Positions 16,690 to 27,565 of a stretch of DNA of 64,000 nucleotides are shown piece after piece. The position numbers were made by a program, and so were the translations under genes. Source of the stretch: Diplonema papillatum. Lineage: Eukaryota > Euglenozoa > Diplonemea > Diplonemida > Diplonemidae. Numbering within the stretch: the stretch's first letter is position 1; every line of letters starts with the position of its first letter. The stretch spans positions 1 to 64,000 of the forward strand of contig JAPJBO010000203.1 in assembly GCA_030068145.1 (NCBI GenBank), written 5' to 3'. The notes under the pieces were generated by a model. That model worked only from the letters and a program-made list of their open reading frames with translations. It was not told where the DNA came from and searched no databases.

Positions 16690-17790
16690 ACTTTTAAAGT
16701 TATCGACACAGCGCGCAGGCAATGCAATGGAACGACCCGTACCAATGCGCAGCGTGCACGGGCGACGACCAATCTTGACCGTCTGGAAGGAGGCCGACCA
16801 TTTGGACGAACGACACCAGTCGCACACAGCTCTGGACGGGCTACGAGCAACCTGCGCACATGTAGAGTGACATGAGAGGGCAGCGACGAACGCGAATTTT
16901 AAAGGATATTTTTATTTCGGATAGTCAACCTCGGCAACTGGGCCAGGATGGCCGCCTCGCATCGACTACCTTAACAGGTTGTATTTCTCCTCCCGCCCAC
17001 CCAGACCCGGAGAAAACAAAGAAGGACGCACCACAGCGACAGCTCCCCTCGGGCCAAGGCCGTCGTATCGCGGCAAGTGGAGCGTGCGAGAATCGCCTCC
17101 ATATCGACTGGTTCCTGGGACCAGTACTTGGTCGCCTTGCGAGGATGGGTTAGGTACGCAGACATCGTGTCGTGCCCCCATTTTCCCGTCCAGCCCGATG
17201 AATGGGCATCATACGTCTCCCTGCACCGCAACGTGCAGACGGCAACCTCCGCGACGTCGTCCGCCATAGAGAAGATTCAGAGATTTCTTGGCATCAAGGA
17301 CACCGCCCGGTCCAAGGCGCTGAAAGACGTTTTCGCCTCGCACCGGAGGGAACAAGTTCGCAAGCGCAGGATGGACGCCATAGACGGCCCCCTCCTCGAC
17401 AAGATAGAAGACCGACGGGCCATACTATCGGTGCGACACTTCGTATCGTTGGAGGCCTTCGTCAGGATAACCTGCATTGCATTCGTTTTCCTTCTGAGAG
17501 TTCAGAACGAGGCTATCCCCCTCCAGAGGGGCTTAGCAACAGACGTGCCAGCTACTGTACTCGAGGAACTGAGGACGTCAGGGAGGCACAGCTCCGTCTT
17601 CAAGTTCAAAGAGACTGTACGTGGCACTCAGAAGGCGTAAAAATAAACCGGGAGGTGACGTGTTAGACAGAGGGTGCACGGACGGCTCGGAGACCTCAAG
17701 GTCGGATGCGGGTTTAGCGTCGTGCGATAGCGCACGTGACACCGCGCTCGCAGGCGAGACTAGCGTCGCGAAACCGCTCCGATTCAACCC
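16690..17790 (+). mobile_element. Copy A of a tyrosine-recombinase element family
   Basis: The stretch from about 16700 to 17530 is related to sequence at 53330-53800 and 55560-55690. The shared landmarks are the GTAGAGTGACATGAGAGGGC segment at 16862, the GTCAACCTCGGCAACTGG segment at 16925 and the GCGTGCGAGAATCGCCTCCAT segment near 17081. It encloses the recombinase-like frame described separately. The element ends are not visible to me. Confidence 0.5.
17077..17640 (+). pseudogene. Truncated tyrosine-recombinase-like protein (N-terminal domain and box I)
   Basis: This frame of about 187 residues opens with a helical stretch including SISTGSWDQYLVALRGWV (about 8-25), typical of the DNA-gripping core-binding domain of tyrosine recombinases. 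It has a basic helix at about 88-100 (SHRREQVRKRRM) and then FVFLLRVQNEAIPL (about 136-149), which resembles the box I segment holding the first catalytic Arg. The HxxR and Tyr parts are absent before the stop, so it cannot be a complete enzyme. The frame has no ATG start and opens upstream in the same frame. It could derive from a Crypton- or DIRS-like element. Family assignment is an inference from these segments only. Confidence 0.4.
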
Positions 17791-18250
17791 ATCGCAGACT
17801 TGAGGATTTCCGTGAATAATCGAAAGTTCAAGGAGAACGGAACGTTCTAATAGTTAGAGGTAGTCCCAGAAATAAAAACACACACAAATGGTGCAAATCT
17901 GGAAATTTTGGCAAGAACCAAATTTTCAGCTTCCGGAACAAATTTTCACTTCCCGTAGGGGGGCCCACGCAAGGCAAGCTACAATGGGGCAATTTGGGAC
18001 AAAGATTATCATCATGCAAAACCCCCAAAAAACACTACTGTGGAGTAGCTAGGTAGGTAGGAAGGTGGTTCAGCCCTCGGATCGAACACCTTCTCAAAGA
18101 ATTTCCTGCTCGGCACAGTGTCCCCTGGGCGATTACCATGGAAAAAAGAGAACTTCACAGGAAAGTAGATCTAATCGCGCATTCGAGGGAGATGCTAGAC
18201 CAAATTTTCGGAGAAACGAAACGAAGTTGGCTATTTGACATAGATGGCCG
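17791..18250. other. No gene seen; dispersed ACTTCCCG(G)AACAAATTTT repeat
   Basis: Around 17925-17960 a CTTCCGGAACAAATTTTCAC motif borders GGGGGGCCCAC. The same motif and the same G/C run occur in the opposite order at 28662-28730, and a short copy lies at 30788. This marks a dispersed repeat family. I see nothing else in the stretch. Confidence 0.5.
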
Positions 18251-18745
18251 GTTGATAACGTTATATAACGTTATATAACGTTATAACGGTGATAACGTTA
18301 TATAACGTTATATAACGTTATATAACGGTCGAAAACGCAAAATAACGGAAAAAATAACGCAAATAACGGTTTTTGGAATTTTCCGATTTTGGCCATATTT
18401 CCAGATTTTTGTCATTTTTTCCTCATTTTGGTCCATTTCGGCCATTTTTTCCGATTTTGGCCATTTTTGCCAGATTTTGGTCAATCTTAGCCAATTTTTT
18501 CCGATTTTGCCGATTTTTTCAGGTTTTGGCCATTTTGCCGATTTTTCCAGATTTCGGCAATCTTTGCCGATTTTTCCAGATTTCGGCCATTTTTGGCGAT
18601 TTTTTGAGCCAATTCACCCACCCCCTGATCGAGCGTAATCGAGTGTAATATAGTGTAATAGAGTGTAATAGAGTGTAATAGAGTGTAATCGAGTGTAGTA
18701 GAGTGTAGTAGAGTGTAGTCGAGCGTTGTAGAGTGTGATCGAAAT
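18251..18745. repeat. Compound low-complexity array: ATAACGTTAT palindromes, TTTTGGCCATTT array, GAGTGTAAT array
   Basis: Three arrays lie side by side. 18252-18370 is built of GTTATATAAC/ATAACGTTAT palindromic units. 18372-18606 is a degenerate array of about 20 bp around TTTTGGCCATTTTTCCAGA. After a GAGCCAATTCACCCACCCCC spacer, 18628-18742 is a 10-bp GAGTGTAATA/C array. The same components recur at 20386-20705 and 24825-25405 in other orders and orientations. Confidence 0.85.
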
Positions 18746-18989
18746 TGACACTAGTATTTTGGGTTCGACCACTGGTGGACCCCTGGCTGGCCCATGAGCG
18801 ACCATGTTGACCACTGTCTGGCCCAAGAAGTGCCAAGCACAAGCATACGAGGGACGGAAACCGCAGGTGTGGGCCTTCACCGTGGTGGAGCCAGGCTAGA
18901 TTCGGGGTGGCGCCCTGGGAGGGACAGGGACGGGGGTAGTCACGCCTTAGTCCCAGGGCCTCTCCCCACCCATCTGTATGTGTTCTCCT

Positions 18990-19560
18990 GGTCATCGCTA
19001 CCGCGCTGACCTTTCCCTCAAAGCCCGCTGCCCACTGCCCTACAAGAGACATGCTTTGCACTCTCTGAATGCCCATTGACTGTGCTCCGCTTCAGCCGAC
19101 TGCTTTGGAAGAGGTACTGTGCTCCGTTTGGTGCCGACTGCCCTGCCAGAGACGTGCTTGCAGACAGAGGTCGGCCGCCGCTACTTTGGTTTTCTCTCGC
19201 GTCTTCCCAGCTCCGCCACCTTCCCAGAGGCTTGGGGAGAGCCACGTGCTCCGGCTGTAAGGGACGAGACCGAGGTGCGACGCTGGCCCCGGTCGCAATC
19301 TGTATGTGCCGGCCCGGCCCGATTAGGCCTTTGGAGTACCGCGTGAATGGCGCGATTGGGCCCACGCGCATGCAGCCTGTCTGCTCGCAGTCACGCCGGC
19401 CGGCCCGCAACCGCAACCACATTCGCTTGTGCCCACACACCAGCTCTTCTTATCGAGCTAGCGATCCAGCTAAGGAGCACAACCGAGGATCCGAGGCGGA
19501 ATCATGCCCCACAGTGGCCGCACGAGAGCAGACAGCGATGAAGGCCGCAGGGACAGGGTG
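18990..19560 (+). repeat. Dispersed repeat family D, copy A
   Basis: This segment is clearly related, in reverse orientation, to 53880-54640. Shared stretches include ATCGAGCTAGC(G/A)ATCCAGCTAAGGAG and CACAACCGAGGATCC (19455-19495 here, about 53928-53968 there), GTACCGCGTGAATGGCGCGAT near 19335, and the GACTGCTTTGGAAGAGG-type unit near 19095-19130 that is amplified at 54.7-55.3 kb. No protein that I recognise is encoded, so it is probably a non-autonomous element. Confidence 0.6.
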
Positions 19561-20385
19561 TGTCAGCCACAATAACGGCAGGTTCCTCCCGCAGACGCAC
19601 TACCCATCGGAATGTGACAGCGCAAGTAGGCTCGATGGAAGCACGAAGTGAAGCAGGATAGACGAGCTACGGAGACGAGACGAGTCGTGTACCAGGGGCA
19701 GGCCGGGACGATGAACCGCATGAAGCCGAAGAAAAAGTTCAAGAACGAAGCAACACCACAAGCCGCGTGCAGCCAAGCAGACCTCCCGGAACCTACGTGG
19801 GCAGTAACGAGGAGCCAACAGATGAGTGTCCACTGAACCCCCTTGTCAATACCCCCAACGACTATGGCACGAATTGCGCAATGCCAGACGGTAGCGTCTG
19901 ACAATGGCATGCGTGACATTGCAGTGCCTAAAGGTGAGATTAGCCTCCGTTTTCAACCGCCTTGTTGTCGCCAGGGAGATCGAACCCACAAACAGAAACT
20001 TGACATCTTCGAGGACAGGGTGTCTGCCAAGCGCTTGCCCTATCGCCTGGAACTGCCCCGCAGGGAATGCCAAAAGGCTCGAGTATTAGCTGCGCTAAAT
20101 TGCAAAGGTTGCTAATACGGGAAAACGGGTACCCGAGCCCCCATGCACTCGACAACCTGCTTCCACAAGTCAGTCCGAACTTCCTCGTCCCCTGCTGCAC
20201 TGCCTGGCTACATCCTTTTTTCAGACGAATATGCTTCTTTTTGTTCGATATTCGATGATCGTGCTATCAGCATCTTTAGCCCCAGAAGAAGGCTCGATAA
20301 TAGACACGTTGCATCGGCTAATCAGGATTGGCTGAGTGCTGTGTGTTTAATCAATTGTTACAGTACCCCCCCATTTCACCAAAAG
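19561..20385. other. No recognisable gene
   Basis: Overlapping short frames exist on both strands (for example 19843-20115 plus and 19563-19919 minus), but none shows a motif or a clearly protein-like composition. No repeat array is visible. Confidence 0.4.
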
Positions 20386-20705
20386 CTGATCGATTGTAAT
20401 CGATCGTAATCGAGTGTAATCGAGTGTAATCGACGCGTAATCGAGTGTAATCGAGCTCAAGTCGCTTTCAGGGGGGGTAGGTGAATTGGCTCATTTTTCA
20501 AGATTTTGGACAATTTTGAGATTTTGGCCACTCTGGCCGATTTATCCAGATCAGTCAATTTCGGCCATTTTTTCCGATTTTTCAAATTTTCCGATTTTCC
20601 GATTTTTCCAGTTTTTGGTCAATTTCGGCCATTTTTGCCATTATTTCCAGATTTTGGCCATTTTTGCCAATATTTCCAGACTCTTGTCGATTTTTGGATC
20701 CCGGT
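20386..20705. repeat. Second compound array: GAGTGTAATC repeats then TTTTGGCCA array
   Basis: 20386-20455 holds TCGATTGTAATCGATCGTAA and following 10-bp GAGTGTAATC units. A spacer GGGGGTAGGTGAATTGGCTC matches the reverse complement of the 18600 spacer. The array that follows (20488-20700) is T-rich, whereas the corresponding side at 18.6 kb is A-rich when oriented the same way, so one array is flipped relative to the shared spacer. Confidence 0.8.
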
Positions 20706-22232
20706 CACAGAAACTGTTCGGAAACAAAACCTGGTCCGAAAATAATTCGTATTAACCGGTCCTCAGGGGTCTGTATAGCCCCTCCCCAGAGCTTTTTCTC
20801 TTGCATATTTCCTTGCGGACTTCCACCCAAGCGCGACAAACGCGATCCTTCCGGATTCACATGACTCTTTCACTGTGCGGTGTTGTTCTTGGGACGTGGA
20901 TGTCTGCAGTTTTGGGTTTCCGGCGCGCGTCCCAGTCGGTGGCCCGTAACGGTCGTGGCAACCGCACAGTGTTCGGTAGCGTGTGTCACGAGCACGATCC
21001 GCCACTGGAGTCCAACTTGTCCAAGCTTGTCCACTCGGCAGACCGTTGCGTACTACGCCAGTCAGACAATGTCCCAGTACCAAATATGGGCATGATGAGC
21101 ACGAGACATGCAAAGTCGAGCAGTCACAGCTGGCGCTTCCCGTACACGCGCAGGTCGAGCTACCGGATAAAGGGAGAGCACGCGGCTGGCTTGTCCTGGG
21201 GAACAAAAATGGCAACAGCAGTGCAAAGCAAGAGATGGTAATTAGAGTCAGAAGTTTACCACAAAAACCCTCAAACAGGCAAAGGTGTAGCAATCAACCA
21301 TCTGTGGGGTTCGGTATTTTGTTTTGGTGGCGAACCACTGTGATTGTGATCTGCGGTGTTGGGTACCATCTTTGTTGAATTAAAGTTGGACAGTTGTGTT
21401 ACCGTCGGTTTTTATCGTGTTTTTTTGTGTTTCCGGCGATTATCGATCTTTTTTCTCGATGACAACTAGTGTCAGACTAGCCTAGGCCCGAAGGCAGTTG
21501 ATTTCTTTAGGCAGGTTTTAGGTTTTCCTACCGGCGGCTGTTTTTTTGTGTTACCGTCGATCCCGAAGGACGATCAGTTTGGTGTCTTGAGGTGATATTT
21601 TTTTCAGTTTTTCCCCCTTTGCCTGTTTGCGTTTTTGTGTCACCTTACTGGTGAAGACAAACCAATAGGAAAAAAGAAAATTGAAAGAAAAAGTATAAAT
21701 GAACGGTGGAATGCCGTTATATCCCGGCCACAACAACCTTGTGCCCACAATAATACTATATCCCGAAATTTTGGGTGGGCCGAGAGGGCTTCGCGGTGAA
21801 GTCGGTTGACTTCTGCGCTTTCATTACACCTCCAGGAGCCGCCTCAATTGTGTAGGCTCAACCTCAAAGTCTGCACGTGTGGGGGTTCTGAGAGTATACC
21901 GGGATACAGGAGCACATTTTTTGTGGTTTTCAACCGGGAAATTTGTTTTGGGCGGGACATGGGGGAGAGTGAGAAAAAACGAGGGTATTCTCCCACAGTT
22001 CAACAAAAAGAAATCGGCACTGCATCGGTTGTCGCTTGGAATTGAAATTGGCGCATTTTGGGTGTCTGTCTGAAAGGCCACCATTGAACTTGATGTCGGG
22101 CCTAGATTAACAATGGAGTGCTGTTGAACTGCAAGAAGATAGTGAAACTCAGCGAGAAACCCAAATATCCTGGTTGAAGCGTGTGGCGGGAATTTTGTTA
22201 CCTATTTGCCTGATTCGCGGTATGTGGTTGAC
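20706..22232. other. No recognisable gene; flank of the hAT element
   Basis: Frames such as 20801-21241 plus and 20763-21293 minus have no recognisable motif. The segment at about 21550-21640 is similar, in direct orientation, to 24680-24770 beyond the hAT gene (shared CGATCCCGAA, TTGGTGTCTT, TATTTTTTTC and GCCTGTT blocks). Confidence 0.45.
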
Positions 22233-24614
22233 CTACTTCGTCTTCTGCCTGCCCCTATGCCTCAGTGCGTGGTGCCTATCAGCAGACTCGAGGCTTCCGT
22301 CGATGTCCTGGTTGGTGTACAAGAACATCAATTGCTGCCTCGTTGTCGGTTTCAACCGGGCACGCCTCATGTCGGCAAAGCGGCTACCAATGGAAGAAAA
22401 CACGCTATCCGCTGCAGTCGCAACAGGTAGCATGCACAGAACGTTCTGCACCACGGGACACAGATTTGGGAAATGGAAAGTGTTCCTCGCCCACCACTCC
22501 GAGACATGTTCGTCCTTGCCCTCAGTGGCGATCCGAGGAGCTTGCGCACTTGCCTGCTGCAAGAAGACTTTCCACTCATCTTCGTGAGCGGCCTGTAGTT
22601 GGGGTATTGCCCCCTGCATGGAGGCCCACGACAGCTTTTTGTTCAAGGCAGAGGCGACCAGAGGGTCAAAGAAACGAACGTGCTGCCAAAATGAAAAATT
22701 GGGATGGGATTCCCAGGCCGTTTTTATGTGGTCGTGCAGCAACTGCGCGTCGGGGTCGGCTGCAATAGCAGCCAGCCCGTCGAGCATTGCCGCCATAGTA
22801 CTGAAGACGTGGTGCGCCGAGGGCTGTGCCCGTGACCTGTCTGACAAGTCGTTCAAACACTCTAAAACAGGTGAAAGGCGCTGCGCGATGCGCTCAACTT
22901 GCGATGCACCATCTGAGTCCTTGAGCAATTCGGCGAGTTCCTTGAACGAGGCCGCCGAATGCTGCCCCCTCGCGTCCAAATTCTGGGAGACAAACAGCCG
23001 CAGGATGTGCATCCGCTCAGCGAGGTGCTCGTAGACACCAATTGAAGACTCGATCCGGGTGTCGTTGGCTGTCTTTTTCGCCCTTGGGGGTGCAATCGCA
23101 ACGGCGGCGATGTTCCCCTTGAGCTTCTTCTCGACCGCCTCAAAACTGAGGGCGGGTGCAGGGGCTGGTTGAGCGGGTGCAGGCTGTGCGGCTGGTTGGG
23201 CAGATGCTGGGACCGATTCTGCCTCGTTGTTCAGCTCGAGCAGAACGTCTGCGTACTCAGCATGACTGAGAAGCTTCTTCTCGAACATCAGCCTCGTCGT
23301 CAGCAACCTTTCGTGCAGCTTTTCAAGCCCGCACCTCACCTTCATAGCTGGAGCCGTGTACCGCTCCTGCAGATCCGTCCATTGCGTTTTGCGAGCGGTG
23401 CACATTTCACCCGCGAACAGGTGAGAAAAAAGACGCGCAATGCGCCTGCCCTTTGCGTCCCGCGTTGCCTTCTTGTCGAAGTCGTTGATCGTGTTTTTTA
23501 CAAAGTGTAAAATACACCTGATGAACAATGAAACCGCGCCTGAGCTCGCGAGCTCACGCGAGAGGGCACCGTTGGCGGCACCGCAGTCGGAGTACATGAC
23601 ACTCGGCCATGTACTCACCCCCACCTCCTGCAGCACTCGCAGCCCCACCACCTTGAGCTCCGCACCTGTCCAGGCTTTCCCATCGGTGTGTTCTTGTATG
23701 GGGAGGACAAACTGTTCCATCCCGTGGATAACCACGAGTGCCTCAACACACGACCCCCAAGTCCCAATGGTCGACCCGTCATGCACAAGCGCCAACGACC
23801 GCGGGTCAACGGTTGCCAGTCGTGTTCGCAACGCTGACAGGGATGTGTCAAATACCGTCTGCAGGAGTCGTTCTTTTAGATTGCGCACGCGAGATGTTGC
23901 GGGCACAAACCTCGACAGACAGCAAAGGATGCCATCCATCTGTTCCATCGAGATGCCGGTGTACGCCATTGCGGTCACGACGGCTGTGTCGAAGTCCGTC
24001 GGCACTTCCTGGAGGCTGGATTCAGGGGTTGCGAGCGAAACGCTGTCGTGGGGGAACCCTGCCGTCGGCGTCTTCGGTGACTTTGGCTGTAAACTGTAGC
24101 CATGCGTTACAGCATGAGAGCGCATGTTGCCCATGTGATAGGGATTCTTTCCCGGCATCGCCTTTTTGCACGCCAAGCAGAAAACGACTTGATCGCTATT
24201 CGCCTTGAAGGCCGTCTTTTGTAGGTCACTGACGTCGAGGGCATCGACGTCTCGGACGTCGTAGAACCCAGCCAGCCCGGGGTCGGTTTTCTTGATCCGG
24301 TCCATGAATCGTTGTTCCGGGCTCTTACTTGGTGGTTTCGTGACAGGGAGAACGCTTGGGCCAGCCAATGCCAGGTCGCGGGACAAGGCCTCGACGCGCA
24401 GCGTTTCCGCCACCTTCTTCCTTCCGCGTCGCGCCTTTGCAACCGAGGCGCTGCTGCTGCTGCTGCTGCTGCTGTTGCTATCCGTACTTTCGACGCGAGG
24501 CCGTTTGCGCTGTGTACCTGGGGTCTTCGGCTGAGCTTTCGGCTGAGCTTTCGGCTGAGCTTTAGGCTGAGCCTTCGGCTTCGGCTGGACCTTCGGGGAG
24601 CTTTTCGCAGGCAT
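22233..24614 (-). CDS. hAT-superfamily transposase, long and apparently intact frame
   Basis: A 793-residue frame with a true ATG. In order: a basic Lys/Gln/Pro repeat (about 8-30, PKAQ units); a serine run (48-56); a C2H2/BED-like finger with CLACKKAMPGKNPYH and a following H-x4-H (about 146-172); a first acidic residue in LALVHDGST (about 280-290); YSDCGAANG (about 344-352); a CILH motif in the catalytic core (about 369-372); and a C-terminal dimerisation region around residues 685-770, with WW, NLCPVVQNVLCMLP and VFSSIGSRFADMRR. In most hAT enzymes the last catalytic acid is Glu just before FS; here the residue in that place is Asp. Known of the family: cut-and-paste transposition. Whether this copy is active, or domesticated as its length and open frame might allow, cannot be told from one copy. 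Confidence 0.8.
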   Translation of the reverse strand: MPAKSSPKVQPKPKAQPKAQPKAQPKAQPKTPGTQRKRPRVESTDSNSSSSSSSSASVAKARRGRKKVAETLRVEALSRDLALAGPSVLPVTKPPSKSPEQRFMDRIKKTDPGLAGFYDVRDVDALDVSDLQKTAFKANSDQVVFCLACKKAMPGKNPYHMGNMRSHAVTHGYSLQPKSPKTPTAGFPHDSVSLATPESSLQEVPTDFDTAVVTAMAYTGISMEQMDGILCCLSRFVPATSRVRNLKERLLQTVFDTSLSALRTRLATVDPRSLALVHDGSTIGTWGSCVEALVVIHGMEQFVLPIQEHTDGKAWTGAELKVVGLRVLQEVGVSTWPSVMYSDCGAANGALSRELASSGAVSLFIRCILHFVKNTINDFDKKATRDAKGRRIARLFSHLFAGEMCTARKTQWTDLQERYTAPAMKVRCGLEKLHERLLTTRLMFEKKLLSHAEYADVLLELNNEAESVPASAQPAAQPAPAQPAPAPALSFEAVEKKLKGNIAAVAIAPPRAKKTANDTRIESSIGVYEHLAERMHILRLFVSQNLDARGQHSAASFKELAELLKDSDGASQVERIAQRLSPVLECLNDLSDRSRAQPSAHHVFSTMAAMLDGLAAIAADPDAQLLHDHIKTAWESHPNFSFWQHVRFFDPLVASALNKKLSWASMQGAIPQLQAAHEDEWKVFLQQASAQAPRIATEGKDEHVSEWWARNTFHFPNLCPVVQNVLCMLPVATAADSVFSSIGSRFADMRRARLKPTTRQQLMFLYTNQDIDGSLESADRHHALRHRGRQKTK

Positions 24615-24679
24615 AGTCGATTTTCCCTTTGGAAAGACTAGTGTGGTTGAAATCGAAGCGGGTGGGGCGGTACACGTGT

Positions 24680-24775
24680 TTTTATGTTTCCGACGATCCC
24701 GAATGGGGGTACAGATTGGTGTCTTTCGACTTTATTTTTTCCGCGCACGGACTGCCTGTTCGAGCTTGTGCGGGC
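24680..24775. repeat. Direct repeat partner of 21550-21640 flanking the hAT gene
   Basis: Shares CGATCCCGAA, then CAG and TTGGTGTCTT, then TATTTTTTC, then GCCTGTT with 21554-21635 in the same order and orientation, with substitutions and small indels. The pair encloses the hAT frame. Confidence 0.5.
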
Positions 24776-24824
24776 CCAAGAAACTCAGACAAGAATAGCT
24801 CTGGTGAGGGCAGGGCATAAATGA

Positions 24825-25110
24825 CCAAAATCCTGGAAAAATCGGCAAAAACGGCCAAAATGGGCAAAGTCTGGAAAACATGGCAAAACTGGCCAAAACC
24901 TGGAAAATCGGCAAAAATAGCCAAATTTTGAAAAACATGGCAAAAATGGCCAATCCTGGCCAAATCGGCAAAAACGGGCCAAAATCTGGAAAACACGGCA
25001 AAACTGGTCAACATTGACCAAATTCTGGAAAAATTGGCAAGAATAGCCAAAATTGGCCAAAATCTGGAAAATGTGGCAAAAATGGCCAAAAACGACCAAA
25101 ATCTGGAGGA
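24825..25110. repeat. A-rich array around CCAAAATCTGGAAAA
   Basis: Degenerate units of about 20 bp (CTGGAAAAATCGGCAAAAA, TGGCCAAAA) are the reverse-complement type of the arrays at 18.4 and 20.5 kb. Open frames on the minus strand through this region are artefacts of the repeat. Confidence 0.85.
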
Positions 25111-25135
25111 CAGTGTGACCTCCTATGGACTGGTA

Positions 25136-25405
25136 AAAAACCGTTATATAACGTTATATAACGTTATATAACGTTATATAACGTTATATAACGTTATATA
25201 ACGTTATTATAACGTTATTATAACGTTATTATAACGTTATATAACGTTATATAACGTTATAACGGTCAAATAACGTTATTTTTCGACCAAAAATGGCAAA
25301 TAACGGTTTTATAACGGTCAATAACGGTTTTTCTGGATTTAGGGGGGGGGTAACAAATAACTCCGGGAATAACGTTATATAACGTTATATAACGTTATAT
25401 AACGG
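25136..25405. repeat. ATAACGTTAT palindromic satellite
   Basis: About 18 units of ATAACGTTAT, often exactly GTTATATAAC in register, sometimes TTATTATAACG. A second block at 25370-25402 follows a non-repetitive spacer. Every unit is self-complementary, so the tract can form many alternative hairpins. Confidence 0.95.
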
Positions 25406-25985
25406 CCATCTATGATTTGAGGAATATGGAACTGGAATCTGGAAAAAATGGCTTTTTTGCCGCAGTTTCTTTTTGCCGGCTTGCTAAATAATGGTTTCCA
25501 TGCCGTACAAGGAAGACCAAGCCGGCCGTTTCCTGTGTCACATCGTTTTCCGGATGCCTCGATAAGTAGCATGCCATGCAAGACGGAGCCGGCACTTTCG
25601 CAAACCACCAAAAGCCAAGTACAAAACAGGGCACGTTTTCAAAGGGGCTTCCCCGGCGTAGTTCGCTTCCTCCTCGGTGGGGAGGACGGGCCCTGCGAGG
25701 CACGGGCACGCTTCTTCTTTTCTTTTGCTTCGCCCCGAGACTGCTCGCTGTTTGCCATCATGGTTCGAACTTCTTCTTCGAGCTCTCCAAAGTGAGGACT
25801 CAGCAACTCGACCAGGACATCCTTCTTCGAACGTTGAGTTGGCGGTGCTGCTTCACACACTTAGGCTAACTCCAAGAGCTGGCTCAGATACAAGGACTCG
25901 AGGGCACTAATTTGAGACTCTTCTTTTGTCACTATCATGCTCTTCGGCAAAGTCGTCTTTGCTCTAGATGGTGCCTTTTGCAATT
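25406..25985. other. No recognised gene
   Basis: Frames on both strands (for example 25448-25795 plus) overlap one another and carry no recognised motif. The minus frame 25639-25860 encodes a short acidic then basic peptide, but there is no support that it is real. Confidence 0.35.
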
Positions 25986-26570
25986 TCCTGAGCTACCACC
26001 CTCTAGGACGCGCTTTCCGAGCTATCCCACCCCTCTACAACGCGCTTCTTGCAGTTTCCCGAGCTATCCCACCCTATGCAGCGCGCTTTTTGCAACTTCC
26101 TGAGCTATCCCACCCTCCGGTAGGCGGCTTTTGCGATTTCCCGAGCTATCCCACCCCCTACAACGCGCTTTTTGCAACTTCCTGAGCTATCCCACCCTCT
26201 ACAATGCGTTTTTTTGCAATTTCCTGAGCTATCCCACCATCTAGATGGCGCCTTTTGCGATTTCCTGAACTATCCCACCCTCTACGACGCGCTTTTTGCA
26301 ACTTCCTGAGCTATCCCACCCTCTACCATGCGTCTTTTGCGCTATCCCACCCTCCAGATGACGATTTCTGGGATTTCCTGAGCTATCCCACCCTCCAGAT
26401 GACGATTTCTGCGATTTCCTGAGCTATCCCACCCTCTAGAACCCGTTTTTTGCGATTTCCCGAGCTATCCCACCCTCTACGTGGTGCCTTTTGCAACTTC
26501 CTGAGCTATCCCACCCTCTAAGACACGCTTTTTGCAATTTTCCGAGCTATCCCACTTTCCGCACCGCATT
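25986..26570. repeat. Minisatellite, about 42-bp unit, about 14 copies
   Basis: Units are anchored by TTCCTGAGCTATCCCACCCTC followed by a variable (T)A(C/G)A(A/T)(C/G)GCG block and TTTTTGCAA. Unit length varies, and two adjacent units near 26340-26440 share a GATGACGATTTCTG variant. Confidence 0.95.
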
Positions 26571-27565
26571 ATTTGCAAACTCTTGAGATAGACTGACACC
26601 ACCATAAGTGGATTTTTGGATGGTGAAAGAGGTCGCCAAAATGCACGAGCTGTCCAAAATATGGTATTGCACCTAGAAAAAATGATGTTTTCGGGAGGAA
26701 GGTGTGGGTTTTTAGCTCAAAACCCATGATTGCGAAAATCTCAAAAAAATGGTATCTGGGCCAAAAAAACGTTAAGTGCATTTCCCCAGCAAACCGTCCA
26801 TGAAAAGTACGATGTTCACCTGGAGGCTCGAAAATCAGCCAATCTGGGGAGGAAAAATGTGGGGCAACATCCGGGGAACATGTATAAAGGCAACAAGGTT
26901 TTCCGCGGCACGAAAAGCTTGAGCAACCACCTCTTATAATTTTTGTCCCAAAAAAAAGGGGGTACGTGGGCCCCAGGGTTGAGAAGCCTTGTATTTGATG
27001 GAATTTTTTGGACTTGTATTTTTTGTATTTTTTGAACCCGGAATTTGTATTTTTTGTATTTTTTGGATTTTTTGGGGATGTTGGGGGGTCCCGGTGTTCT
27101 CTGCTGGGACGGGTTTCGTGTGGGTTGGAGTGTTTCCCAGCTGATGAGGAAGAGCTGGGCGGCGTGAATATTTTGGGGCAAACCACCACCCCCCGAAGGA
27201 TGTCAGTCCGACGTAGCAAGTGGTGAAAAGTGGTGCTCATGGCAATTCTGTTCGAGCAGACACGCCTCGGTATATGCCCCGGAATGCCTGAAGTTGAAAG
27301 GGACAGCATGCAGCAATGCATCAGATGTGTTTTTGCAAGCCTTTTCTTCACTGTGGAGGATCCTCTGTTCCGCACAGTGCTTCGAAATGTGCGCCCGAAT
27401 GTCACAAGGCATGCACTTTCTCCCGGCAGCACCAGCAAAGTGGTTCTCAGAGTTTACGACGGGAATCATGGATCGAGTGGCAGAGACCGCAACAATCCAC
27501 AGGGTATCTCCCGCTACACACATTACACACTTTTTGTCCCTTTTGTTCCCACCCCTTCCCACCCT
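26571..27565. other. Gene-poor stretch with TTGTATTTTT runs
   Basis: 26995-27075 holds T-rich TTGTATTTTTTG units, mirrored at 28590-28640. The long minus frame 26569-27438 is interrupted by these and looks non-coding. A minus frame at 27203-27562 has seven Cys and several His but no pattern I can name. Confidence 0.4.

Noticed and set aside
26569..27438. 289-codon minus frame
   Set aside because: Runs through T-rich TTGTATTTTT repeats and has no recognisable domain or balanced composition.
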